A stretch of DNA of 64,000 bases from Rickettsia endosymbiont of Ceutorhynchus obstrictus (GTDB lineage: Bacteria > Pseudomonadota > Alphaproteobacteria > Rickettsiales > Rickettsiaceae). A program made the position numbers and the translations under genes. Of the stretch, positions 9,901-16,866 are shown piece after piece. The notes under the pieces are model-generated. The model saw nothing but the letters and a program-made list of their open reading frames with translations. It was not told the DNA's origin and did no database searches. How positions within the stretch are numbered: the stretch's first letter is position 1; each line of letters starts with the position of its first letter. Where the stretch lies: NCBI RefSeq assembly GCF_964026565.1, contig NZ_OZ032162.1:1612001-1676000 (forward strand). Reading direction: 5' to 3'.

Positions 9901-10384
9901 ATCTAAAGGTATTACTATTGAAGACCCGGACAGTAATTTTCCTTCAAATGTTGACTCCTCAAATCAATATGATAACACTAGTAAAATCGGCAGTTTTACT
10001 TTAAATAAAGAACCGCAGGATAACGGTGCTTTTCCTGAGGATGTAATAATCACTCAAGGCTTATATCATGCAATTTATGAGTTTGAAATTGATTCCATTA
10101 TAGATGATATAGAATATTTTCAGATACAAAAAGTAGCCTATGATGATTGTGTTTTAATAAAAATCAATGATCAGAAAGTTTTAAGTGAACCTACTGATGT
10201 TAACGACTTTAACCTTACTAGCTGTAACGGCGGAAAAGATCAAGGACACGCTAGAGTTACTACAAATGTACCTATTGACGTAAAAAGTAAATTAAAACAA
10301 GGCAAAAATACGATTTCTTTTCAATTAGGTGTCATAGGAAAAGGAGGATTATATTACTATATGGAATATAGAATGCGCAGGTAA
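6995..10384 (+). CDS. Large secreted Cys-rich protein, candidate T4SS (VirB6/TraN-like) component
   Basis: About 1130 residues. GTG at 6995 gives a clean signal peptide (VLKKYYLALLLLIFSCNAAAS); the upstream frame lies in repeat DNA. The mature protein is rich in Cys (CVTDPCNCG, CNAAACW, CVQLPLGPYPPPFC), has amphipathic or membrane-associating helices near residues 260-320, a proline run (PPPPPPRAP), and ends in a beta-rich module (YDDCVLIKINDQ..). The PLGPYPPPFC motif and Cys density resemble the extracytoplasmic parts of rickettsial VirB6-like proteins, and the upstream gene is a VirB4 paralogue, so a role in secretion is likely. I do not see the usual VirB6 multi-helix core. A TraN-like surface role is the alternative. 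Confidence 0.6.
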   Translation: MLKKYYLALLLLIFSCNAAASIWGDIGGCVTDPCNCGQGDRTETWNAGTVNEVQKTFKPGSLCPPWNKSDGRDEDTCLLQYDHPSTFIGFYLKRCAEAAPSSNYFSPKIRIRIQSCNAAACWSQSATLNWDGDCVLWPTGYGVPLTRICARVAIPETLPQPGLSTEGNPADPGYTEGKHLNKVGYVENDEPIIGVDGTVIPLQSPKLCAYSDPGLVNLVSDSGANTDAMDWNPNSQPLHKTTELSPIAKVLEFLVKTLGGTNLPSLLGNVLDMMGAENSEILKVFKTIFNAIGQIFNFFPSLIIDAIKIFGSLNSAVDNYSFGCVQLPLGPYPPPFCSSLNELTVSPLLHNICSQKNSDGITFNQSSTISPCVVSNVANNVINNTVRVSFNNLVPLCSGASPDLTTCIELKNIGPFSSAQGIHAATAYTDLIKACSSATGDAPCINTNIPLPCSVTANGCNQGFRIVYSQEIGSNSTPNDYYISDLPDCGTEKANNSTTCQKIWGVNIGEFIDISVKFPMIQEQGTDNLLPLQQIFSLKDNNNKARNFYASIVNKATDQQSPADICVFESASLVDCQARVDKGYSLVTYKCGEHAGLNCPNNTYYTPQFIASVQIRDDNDNILDETNSIITPLSVTGDPSSTATETVATLAGYEFSSSVAYIPAIPPKSPTDKYIAMPFSGPNSLNQFTIYGKYKNNEKPYDASGQVNPNAVYLKYLEYINGKYIQGGTHACLMPKDFQHCLSLPPPPPRAPKNDNTTEINCILAKLTESDTVDCQTFKDKSTLYPNLGICQGDISSCTQGETIAGKGSGITIYKCPTAIAGITTDCYTNNDKANTPVCVLSRDYQNRIDPAPDKGLILNDSQHYTIEYDNNNKPTYNLAISDVRDKTSQELNLCVSILGICPAITTPSNDSGNATWPETDIGDLAKGTCKPDWITIDPNKPLERYCLSNFDSKTVAFEKLAPDVGCRESKGITIEDPDSNFPSNVDSSNQYDNTSKIGSFTLNKEPQDNGAFPEDVIITQGLYHAIYEFEIDSIIDDIEYFQIQKVAYDDCVLIKINDQKVLSEPTDVNDFNLTSCNGGKDQGHARVTTNVPIDVKSKLKQGKNTISFQLGVIGKGGLYYYMEYRMRR

Positions 10385-10444
10385 TATTAAAGTTTCGGAT
10401 ATAGTAGAGAGCTTTAAAAATACCGACATACTCCTAATAAATTG

Positions 10445-10485
10445 AAAAAATCTATTATTATATTTAATAATAATAGATTTTTTTG
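10445..10485. terminator. Rho-independent terminator after the Cys-rich gene
   Basis: The arms AAAAAATCTATTATTAT and ATAATAATAGATTTTTTT form a near-perfect hairpin with a T tail on the plus strand and an A run at its foot. It lies about 60 bp after the Cys-rich gene and can work in both directions. Confidence 0.8.
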
Positions 10486-10544
10486 TTAAAAAGCTTTATA
10501 ATGGTTAATTCTTTAAATTAATTTTAACTATTATAATAGCTTTT

Positions 10545-10557
10545 ATGAATTTCCTTA
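10545..10557 (+). pseudogene. Detached first codons of the DUF2167 gene, left of the IS
   Basis: ATG AAT TTC CTT A is followed at once by the IS end at 10558. Deleting the IS with one TTA copy joins these codons in frame to the sequence at 11437 and recreates a signal peptide starting MNFLKNYVLLLFISF. This shows where the intact gene once began. Confidence 0.8.
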
Positions 10558-10578
10558 GAGGCTATCAGTAAATAAGTG

Positions 10579-11109
10579 TTAACAAATCAGTTTATTAAGC
10601 ATTAACCGAATCATAGCAATATAAATCTGATTAGTAGCAGATTTGACAGTATGTTCGTAATGTTTACTTAACCTTCTGAAATTATTTAACCAACCAAAAG
10701 TACGCTCTACTATCCATCTAATCGGTAAGATTTCAAATTTTTCTGATTTTCTCTTTACTACAGATAACAATGATTTTGTATTCAAAAAACACCAATTTTG
10801 TAAATTACCACTATAGCCTCCATCTGCAAAAAATCTTTCAATTGATGGATATTTATTCTTTGCTACAAGCAAGCTTTCTTTAGCACCGTCTCTATCTTGT
10901 ATACTTGCTGAATGTACATTAACAGCTAGTAATAAACCATTTGCATCTGTTACTATATGACGCTTTATTCCTTTTATCTTTTTACCGGCATCATACCCTT
11001 TTACTTCACTTCTTTGCGTATTCTTAATTGATTGCGAATCAATTATTCCAATTCTCGGATTTGCTTTTTTTCCCCATTGATTCTCGGCATCTTGAAACCA
11101 GTTCTTCAT
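10579..11109 (-). CDS. IS5-family transposase, catalytic ORF B (DDE)
   Basis: 176 residues holding the DDE catalytic core: first Asp in GIIDSQSIKNT (near residue 24), second Asp in FADGGYSG (near 95), and Glu in WIVERTFGWLNNFRRL (near 135). This is the usual IS5/IS427 layout. It overlaps ORF A by 71 bases. Joining the two frames needs a +1 (or -2) shift in the overlap, so full transposase would come from recoding, or the element has picked up an indel. All three acidic residues are present. Confidence 0.9.
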   Translation of the reverse strand: MKNWFQDAENQWGKKANPRIGIIDSQSIKNTQRSEVKGYDAGKKIKGIKRHIVTDANGLLLAVNVHSASIQDRDGAKESLLVAKNKYPSIERFFADGGYSGNLQNWCFLNTKSLLSVVKRKSEKFEILPIRWIVERTFGWLNNFRRLSKHYEHTVKSATNQIYIAMIRLMLNKLIC

Positions 11110-11344
11110 TTATCTTTTGCCATAATCCTCTACGATTCCATTTATTATAATATTCATTAACTATTTTATAATTTGGATATTCTTTTGGTAAATATCGCCA
11201 CTGACACCCTGTACGGCTCTGATAAAATATTGCATTTACTATTGATCTTCTATCTATTTTTATTTTCCTTCCTTTCTTCTTATAGGCAAAATATTCTTTT
11301 ATTATTTCCCACTCTTCATCCCCTAATTCACTTGGATAGCTCAT
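11039..11344 (-). CDS. IS5-family transposase, N-terminal ORF A (DUF4096)
   Basis: 101 residues with the DUF4096 DNA-binding signature of IS5-group transposases: LGDEEWEIIKEYF at the start, RRSIVNAIFYQSRTGCQWRYLPKEYPNYKIVNEYYNKW in the middle. The frame goes out of family after WQKINEELV, where ORF B takes over. It supplies end recognition for the transposase. Confidence 0.88.
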   Translation of the reverse strand: MSYPSELGDEEWEIIKEYFAYKKKGRKIKIDRRSIVNAIFYQSRTGCQWRYLPKEYPNYKIVNEYYNKWNRRGLWQKINEELVSRCRESMGKKSKSENWNN

Positions 11345-11468
11345 AATTCTTTTGCTTTTTTGCTACCTTGTATAACATTTCTTCTTCTATTTTTCTACTA
11401 TTTATTCTTTAATTTTTATTTACTGATAGGCTCTTAAAAATTATGTTTTATTATTATTTATTTCTTTT

Positions 11469-12326
11469 ATGCCGGTTTTAATAGTTCAGGCAGAGGATAA
11501 AGTATTTTCGCAAAAGCAGCAACAAGAATATAAAGTTGCTGAGGAAAATATGATAAAAGCCGCTATTTTAGGCCCTAATGATATTCCGCTATTGGATCAA
11601 GGCATATTACATTTACCGGAAAATTATGTCTTTATCCCTAAAGCTGAAGCAGTGGCGTGGCTAAAAAGTTGGGGAAATTCAGGGAGTTCCGGAATTATAG
11701 GTATAATAATGCCGATAGTTGATAATCAAAATTGGTTTATCGAGGTAAATTATGAAAAATCAGGATATATAAAAGATGATGATGCAAAAAACTGGAATGC
11801 CGATAAGTTATTACAAAATTTAAAAGAAGGAACTAAAGAGCAAAATAAATATAGAAAAGCAAAAGGCTTTGAAGAATTTGAAGTAGTTAAATGGATTGAA
11901 GTACCGACTTATAATGCTTTATCGCATAAATTAATTTGGTCGATAGTAGGACGCACCCCAGGAGATTTAGATGAAAAAAACTATAGCATAAATTATAACA
12001 CATATGCATTGGGACGAGAAGGTTATTTTATAATTAATCTTATAACATCTTATGATTTTATAGAACAAGATAAATTACACGTAAAAACAATCCTTGCCGC
12101 CGTTGATTATAATAACGGTAAAAGGTACGAAGATTTTCTTGAAAGCACGGATAAAGTAGCAACTTACGGTCTTGCGGCATTAATCGGCGGAGCAGTAGCT
12201 AAAAAAGTCGGTTTGCTAACCGTTATAGGAGTTTTCTTATTAAAAATATGGAAAATAATAGCTATAGCAGTAGCGGTATTTTTCGGAAAAATTATGAATT
12301 TTTTTAAAAGAGATAAAGATTTGTAA
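11469..12326 (+). CDS. DUF2167 membrane-anchored protein, 5' end disrupted by IS
   Basis: 285 residues remain. The family core begins with GPNDIPLLDQGILHLPENYVFIPKAEA (about 35-61), with NWFIEVNYEKSGYIKDDDA further on and two C-terminal hydrophobic segments (about 234-276). Function is unknown; members are usually exported with a membrane anchor. The codons before this ATG (KNYVLLLFISF) are the rest of the original signal peptide but have no start codon after the in-frame TAG at 11427. The present product begins MPVLIVQAED and has lost most of its signal, so it is probably mislocalised or non-functional. The M50 gene follows after 3 bp. Confidence 0.8.
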   Translation: MPVLIVQAEDKVFSQKQQQEYKVAEENMIKAAILGPNDIPLLDQGILHLPENYVFIPKAEAVAWLKSWGNSGSSGIIGIIMPIVDNQNWFIEVNYEKSGYIKDDDAKNWNADKLLQNLKEGTKEQNKYRKAKGFEEFEVVKWIEVPTYNALSHKLIWSIVGRTPGDLDEKNYSINYNTYALGREGYFIINLITSYDFIEQDKLHVKTILAAVDYNNGKRYEDFLESTDKVATYGLAALIGGAVAKKVGLLTVIGVFLLKIWKIIAIAVAVFFGKIMNFFKRDKDL

Positions 12327-12329
12327 TTT

Positions 12330-13037
12330 ATGAATGCATTAATAATATTACTTAGCACTCTTAAATTCAGCAAAGTTTTACTCCCTGCCGCTAGTATTAT
12401 TTTGTCAATTTTTACATATGCCGCATTTTACGGGTGGTATTACGCCGCAGGTTTTATAGGATTAATTTTTTGTCATGAAATGGGGCATTATATAGCGGCA
12501 CAGCAAAAAAACCTAAATGTCGGATTACCTACTTTTATCCCTTTTATAGGAGCATGGATAGAATTAAAAGAACAACCGATGAATGCTGAAGTCGAAGCTT
12601 ACGTTGCCTATGCCGGTCCTTTTATAGGTACGATTGCTAGTTTTGTGGTATATTATTACGGCAGATATACGGCAAGTGAATTAGCATTAGTTTTAGCTCA
12701 AAGCGGATTTATTATTAATCTTTTCAACTTAATCCCTTTATCTCCTCTGGACGGTGGGCGAATTACCGCAATAATTTCTCCGCATATATGGTTTTTAGGT
12801 GTACCTATACTGCTTGCCGTATGGTTATATAAACCTAGCCCTATGTTAATATTAATTGCGATTATATCTTTACCTCAATTGCTCAAGGCTTGGAACTATA
12901 CTTCAAAAAATCAAGAAAGTTATTATAATATTAAAAGCTCCTTACGTTTTGAATATGGAGTTTTATATATAGGTCTTGTTATAATCCTTTCTTTAATGAT
13001 CTATTGCTTGATCGATGAACTTAAAAACTTAAGATAG
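12330..13037 (+). CDS. M50 (site-2 protease-like) membrane metalloprotease
   Basis: 235 residues with 5-6 membrane helices. The zinc motif HEMGH lies at 49-53, inside a hydrophobic segment. The second metal motif of M50 proteases is seen as NLIPLSPLDGGR near 132-143, corresponding to the NPDG region. No PDZ domain is present, so it belongs to the compact group of site-2 protease homologues. Such enzymes cleave membrane proteins within the bilayer; the substrate is unknown. It is probably co-transcribed with the DUF2167 gene just upstream and may lose expression with it. Confidence 0.88.
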   Translation: MNALIILLSTLKFSKVLLPAASIILSIFTYAAFYGWYYAAGFIGLIFCHEMGHYIAAQQKNLNVGLPTFIPFIGAWIELKEQPMNAEVEAYVAYAGPFIGTIASFVVYYYGRYTASELALVLAQSGFIINLFNLIPLSPLDGGRITAIISPHIWFLGVPILLAVWLYKPSPMLILIAIISLPQLLKAWNYTSKNQESYYNIKSSLRFEYGVLYIGLVIILSLMIYCLIDELKNLR

Positions 13038-13064
13038 GTGATATAGCTTCGCTTATTAAGGTCT

Positions 13065-13192
13065 ATACAGCTAATTCAGAAAGCTTCAGACAAGATGAAT
13101 TTAAAGACGAGCCTGCGCAGCTTACAAAAGTACGTGAGTACAGACAGTTCTGAGAAATTCGCTTGTATCAAGCGATCGAGAGGACGCTGTAC
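13065..13192 (+). repeat. RPE-1-type palindromic element abutting the atpC stop codon
   Basis: About 128 bp beginning TACAGCTAATTCAGAAAGC and ending CGAGAGGACGCTGTAC. Its sequence and orientation match the element inside lipB (30152-30281). It ends one base before the complement of the atpC stop codon at 13193-13195. It has a few indels relative to the lipB copy (GAGCCTGCGCAGC for GAGCTAAGCTACC), so it is decaying. Confidence 0.85.
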
Positions 13193-13606
13193 TTAATTAT
13201 CTTTAAGACAGGTTAATAGTGATTCGTACTTGATAAGATCAGTTTTAATAATATTTATTTTCGTAGTATTTGTTTCATTATTTATATTATTTTTAAGATT
13301 AGCTATTTCTTCCGATATCTCAACTTGACTAAGCTTTGTAACATTGATAGCAAATTCAGTTACTATATTAACCTCTATACCGGTTACTTCCGCCATACCT
13401 TTATAAATAAAATAAATAGTGTCATGCCCGCTAAGGTTATTTATAGAAATCTTTACTAACCCCGGTTTTAAACTAGCTATTAAAGGAGCGTGATTAGGTA
13501 AGACCCCAAATATACCTTCCTCCCCCGGCATTGTCACCATTTTAGCCTTGGCTTCAAAGACAATATTTACCGGCGTAATTATTTTAATATTAATTGTTTC
13601 ATTCAT
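13193..13606 (-). CDS. atpC: ATP synthase F1 epsilon subunit
   Basis: 137 residues. The N-terminal beta-sandwich is clear: IKIITPVNIVFEAKAKMVTMPGEEGIFGVLPNHAPLIASLKPGLVKI. The C-terminal half is a helical, Asn-rich segment. Epsilon couples rotation of the gamma stalk to the c-ring and can inhibit ATP hydrolysis. It is the last gene of the atpH-A-G-D-C cluster. The stop codon directly abuts an RPE-1 element. Confidence 0.93.
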   Translation of the reverse strand: MNETINIKIITPVNIVFEAKAKMVTMPGEEGIFGVLPNHAPLIASLKPGLVKISINNLSGHDTIYFIYKGMAEVTGIEVNIVTEFAINVTKLSQVEISEEIANLKNNINNETNTTKINIIKTDLIKYESLLTCLKDN

Positions 13607-13621
13607 ATTGATATATTTGCA

Positions 13622-13915
13622 AAATTTTATGTCTTGCTCCGCATGACTACCAGAATCGTCATTGCGAAGCCACGAAGTGGCTGCGGGAATCTAGAAAAAT
13701 ACTTTTAAGTCATCCTGAATTTATTTCAGGATCTACTAAAAAAGATGCAGCAAACAAGTTCAGCATGACAAGGACTAGATTGCCACGTCGGCACTTTGTG
13801 CCTCCTCACAATGACGATTCTAGTAGCCCTACAACAAGACCACGCCTTTAGCTAGAATGACATCGAAAATTCGGGCCATGCAACAACGCCGATCAAGCCA
13901 CGGCATAACACCGCG
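13622..13915. repeat. Repeat mosaic between atpD and atpC
   Basis: The gap is almost entirely nested palindromes. An outer CATGACTACCAGAATCGTCA with CCATGCAACAACGCC, a middle CATTGCGAAGCCACGAAGTG with CCTCCTCACAATGACG, and an inner CATCCTGAATTTATTTCAGG with AAGTTCAGCATGAC are present. No gene was seen. The transcript must read through these hairpins to express atpC from an upstream promoter. Confidence 0.8.
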
Positions 13916-13938
13916 CCAATTACAATTATTACCTAAGC

Positions 13939-15363
13939 TTATCCCTTAACAGCCTTCGCCTTTTCTATAGCCTCTTCAATAGTCCCAACCATATAAAATG
14001 CGGCTTCCGGCAAGTCATCGTATTTGCCTTCTACTAAAGCTTTAAACCCTGAAATAGTATCTGCCAAATTTACAAATTTTCCCTCAGCACCGGTAAATAC
14101 TTCCGCTACATGGAACGGTTGAGATAAAAATTTTTGTATTTTCCTTGCTCTAGTAACGATTAATTTATCTTCTTCCGATAGCTCATCCATGCCCAAAATC
14201 GCAATAATATCTTGCAACGATTTATAAGTTTGTAAAACCTGTTGTACCTGCCGTGCAACTTCATAATGCTCTTTCCCCACAATCACCGGATCGAGTATTT
14301 GAGAATTACTATCAAGCGGATCGACGGCGGGATAAATACCCAGCTCGGCGATCTGACGGCTTAATACCGTTGTTGCATCCAAATGCGTAAAAGAAGTAGC
14401 GGGAGCCGGATCGGTTAAATCGTCCGCCGGTACATATATAGCCTGCACCGAAGTTATAGAACCGGTTTTAGTAGAAGTAATACGTTCTTGTAATTCTCCC
14501 ATATCCGTTGCTAGAGTCGGTTGATAACCGACCGCCGAAGGAATCCGCCCTAAAAGTGCAGAGACTTCCGAACCGGCTTGAGTAAAACGAAAGATATTAT
14601 CGACAAAAAACAACACATCTTGTCCTTCATTCATATCTCTAAAACTCTCGGCAATGGTCAGCCCGCTTAAAGCTACTCTTGCTCTGGCGCCCGGCGGCTC
14701 GTTCATTTGACCGTAAACTAGCGCCACTTTCGATTTTTGCGGCTCTTCAAGATTAATAACGCCGACATCGATCATTTCGTTATAAAGGTCATTTCCTTCC
14801 CTAGTTCTCTCGCCTACTCCGGCGAATACGGTATATCCACCGTGTGCCTTAGCTATATTATTAATAAGTTCCATTATCAGCACCGTTTTCCCCACCCCTG
14901 CACCACCGAATAAACCAATTTTACCGCCTTTTGTATAAGGGGCTAGTAAATCTACTACCTTGATTCCTGTTACTAAAATATTTCTATCGGTTGATTGCTC
15001 GGTAAAAGCCGGAGCTTCTTTATAGATAGAAGAATAATTTTCAGTTTTAATTTCTCCCCTATTATCAATCGGTTGACCGGTAACGTTGATAATTCTGCCT
15101 AAAGTTTCAGTACCCACCGGTATACGAATAGACGTACCGGTATCAACTACTTCTATCCCGCGGACAAGCCCCTCCGTTGAGTCCATTGCAATACAACGCA
15201 CCGTATCGTCACCGATATGCTGCGCTACTTCTAGCACTAATTTTTGATCATCGTTATAGCACTCAAGTGCGTTTAAAATTGGCGGTAACTTACCGATATT
15301 TGTAAATTTCACGTCCACTACCGCTGAAATAATTTGAGTGATTTTACCGATATTTTTTGTCAT
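13939..15363 (-). CDS. atpD: ATP synthase F1 beta subunit
   Basis: 474 residues, normal length. The Walker A loop GGAGVGKT is at 153-160, the catalytic Glu lies in GERTREGNDLYNEM, Walker B in DVLFFVDNIFRF, and the ATPase alpha/beta signature in PAVDPLDSNS. It provides the catalytic sites of ATP synthase at the inner face of the cytoplasmic membrane. It sits between atpG and atpC on the minus strand, with about 200 bp and 330 bp of repeats on either side. Confidence 0.98.
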   Translation of the reverse strand: MTKNIGKITQIISAVVDVKFTNIGKLPPILNALECYNDDQKLVLEVAQHIGDDTVRCIAMDSTEGLVRGIEVVDTGTSIRIPVGTETLGRIINVTGQPIDNRGEIKTENYSSIYKEAPAFTEQSTDRNILVTGIKVVDLLAPYTKGGKIGLFGGAGVGKTVLIMELINNIAKAHGGYTVFAGVGERTREGNDLYNEMIDVGVINLEEPQKSKVALVYGQMNEPPGARARVALSGLTIAESFRDMNEGQDVLFFVDNIFRFTQAGSEVSALLGRIPSAVGYQPTLATDMGELQERITSTKTGSITSVQAIYVPADDLTDPAPATSFTHLDATTVLSRQIAELGIYPAVDPLDSNSQILDPVIVGKEHYEVARQVQQVLQTYKSLQDIIAILGMDELSEEDKLIVTRARKIQKFLSQPFHVAEVFTGAEGKFVNLADTISGFKALVEGKYDDLPEAAFYMVGTIEEAIEKAKAVKG

Positions 15364-15412
15364 TTTTCTGCCTTTAAACGTTAGTGTTATCGATGTTATT
15401 CCTATCTGCCTT

Positions 15413-15557
15413 CTATGTCATTCCCGTGAAAACGGGAATCCAAAAAAATACTTTTAAGCCATCCTGAATTTATTTCAGGATCTTTTTCAATAGATGCTGA
15501 AACAAGTTCAGCATGACAAAGAAAAGTCTGGATTCCCGTTTTCACGGGAATGACATA
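15413..15557. repeat. Nested palindrome between atpG and atpD
   Basis: Outer arms TATGTCATTCCCGTGAAAAC and GTTTTCACGGGAATGACATA, inner modules CATCCTGAATTTATTTCAGG and CAAGTTCAGCATGAC. The outer arms match over more than 25 bases, so RNA across this gap would fold into one long hairpin. It lacks the GTTGCATGG ends of family A. Confidence 0.85.
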
Positions 15558-15563
15558 AACAGG

Positions 15564-16439
15564 CTATACAGCATCCGCTCCGGCAATAATCTCTATCAAC
15601 TCATTAGTAATAATAGCTTGCCGCGATCTGTTTAACTTCAAAGTTAATTTGTCGATTATATCATTAGAATTATTTGTCGCATTTTCCATAGCGGTCATTC
15701 TTGCGCCTTCCTCACTTGCCATATTTTGCAACAATGCATAATTTATTTGAGAATTAACATATAAATTAATCATATTAGCAATGAGATTTTCACCTTCATA
15801 CTCATAAATATAATTTACGGCTTTTTCTTCCTCAATCTTATCATATTTTTCAATAGGTAAAATTTGTTGCTTAGTGATTATTTGCGTCATCGCATTTTTG
15901 AATTTATTAAAATATACCGAGCAGTAACTAATTTCTGAATTTTCCACCGCTTCCATAATTTTTTGCTTTATTTGAAAAAGTAAATTCTCGTCATGCGTTT
16001 TTGACAGTTCAAAATAACTATCGATATAATTTGCATATTTCTTTTTAAGTGCTTCGTAACCTTTTTTACCGATAATAATAAGCTTTATCTGTGCGCCTTT
16101 ATTTTCCAAATCTATAATATCGGTTTTTACTTGTTTAATTATCGATGAATTAAACATCCCGCATAATCCGCGTTCAGAGGTCAATACTATCAATAGACGT
16201 GACTTATCTTGCGACTCATTAGAAAAAAATTTTTGATCTTCTTCAGATAAATCATATATATTATTACCGGACAATATAGTAGTCATCATTTTTTGTATCG
16301 CTTCTACATAATAACCGGAATTAACGATTTGACTCTTTACTTTTGCAAGTTTAGCCGCCGATACCAATTGCATCGCTTTAGTTATTTTTTGAGTAGACTT
16401 AATACTCTTTACTCTTGATCTTAATTGTTTTAAGGACAT
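15564..16439 (-). CDS. atpG: ATP synthase F1 gamma subunit
   Basis: 291 residues. The N-terminal helix LKQLRSRVKSIKSTQKITKAMQLVSAAKLAK and the C-terminal ASEEGARMTAMENATNNSNDIIDKLTLKLNRSRQAIITNELIEIIAGADAV are the two long helices of the rotor shaft and are highly conserved. The central Rossmann-like region (LLIVLTSERGLCGMFNSSI) is also typical. Gamma turns inside the alpha3beta3 head. It is separated from atpA by a 427-bp repeat-filled gap. Confidence 0.97.
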   Translation of the reverse strand: MSLKQLRSRVKSIKSTQKITKAMQLVSAAKLAKVKSQIVNSGYYVEAIQKMMTTILSGNNIYDLSEEDQKFFSNESQDKSRLLIVLTSERGLCGMFNSSIIKQVKTDIIDLENKGAQIKLIIIGKKGYEALKKKYANYIDSYFELSKTHDENLLFQIKQKIMEAVENSEISYCSVYFNKFKNAMTQIITKQQILPIEKYDKIEEEKAVNYIYEYEGENLIANMINLYVNSQINYALLQNMASEEGARMTAMENATNNSNDIIDKLTLKLNRSRQAIITNELIEIIAGADAV

Positions 16440-16477
16440 ATTTTTTTATACCAACGATGTCATTCCTAGCTAAAGGC

Positions 16478-16684
16478 GGCGTTGTTGCATGGCTCGAAAA
16501 TTAATAAAAAACTCGTCATTGCGAAGCCACGAAGTGGCTGCGGCAATCCAGGCTATCCCGAATGTAATGAGGGATTTAATTAGAATACTAAACAAGTTTA
16601 GTATAAAAATATGTTTAACTGGATTGCCACGTCGGCATAAATGCCTCCTCGCAATGACGATTCTGGTAGCCATGCAACAACGCC
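16478..16684 (+). mobile_element. Family A element, 207 bp, with 9-bp target duplication
   Basis: Ends GGCGTTGTTGCATGGCTCGA and TAGCCATGCAACAACGCC. The flanks GCTAAAGGC at 16469-16477 and GCTAAAGGC at 16685-16693 are identical. The target was a GCTAAAGGCGGGAATC palindrome, which is rebuilt exactly if the element and one flank are removed. The interior holds the CATTGCGAAG / CTCGCAATGACG arms and an AT-rich centre with ACTAAACAAGTTTAGT. It lies between atpA and atpG. Confidence 0.92.
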
Positions 16685-16693
16685 GCTAAAGGC

Positions 16694-16860
16694 GGGAATC
16701 TAGAAAATAATAGTCATCCTGAATTTATTTCAGTATCTTGGTGTAATAGATGCTGAAACAAGTTCAGCATGACAAAGAAAAGCCTGGATTCCCGCCTTTA
16801 GCTAGGAATGACATAGAGAGCGCTTTTAACAATCCACGCAACAATGCCGCCACGTCATGA
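16694..16860. repeat. Palindromic repeat host of the family A insertion
   Basis: The remainder of the interrupted palindrome: GGGAATCTAGAAAATAATAG, CATCCTGAATTTATTTCAG, CAAGTTCAGCATGAC and CCTGGATTCCCGCCTTTAGC, ending in AGGAATGACA. Its left arm (CATTCCTAGCTAAAGG) lies upstream of 16478. With the family A element it fills the whole atpA-atpG gap. Confidence 0.8.
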
Positions 16861-16866
16861 CAATTC

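Larger units (their letters stand above)
10558..11433 (-). mobile_element. IS5-family (IS427-like) insertion sequence
   Basis: An 876-bp element whose 18-bp ends GAGGCTATCAGTAAATAA and GAGCCTATCAGTAAATAA (read inward) differ at one position. It is flanked by TTA on both sides (10555-10557 and 11434-11436), a 3-bp target duplication. It contains two overlapping transposase frames. It interrupts the signal peptide of the downstream DUF2167 gene. The nearly identical ends and clean duplication suggest a fairly recent insertion. Confidence 0.92.

Noticed and set aside
10579..11344. The IS as the source of transposase for families A and B
   Set aside because: Its ends (GAGGCTATCAGTAAATAA) are unrelated to either family and it makes a 3-bp, not 9-bp, duplication.
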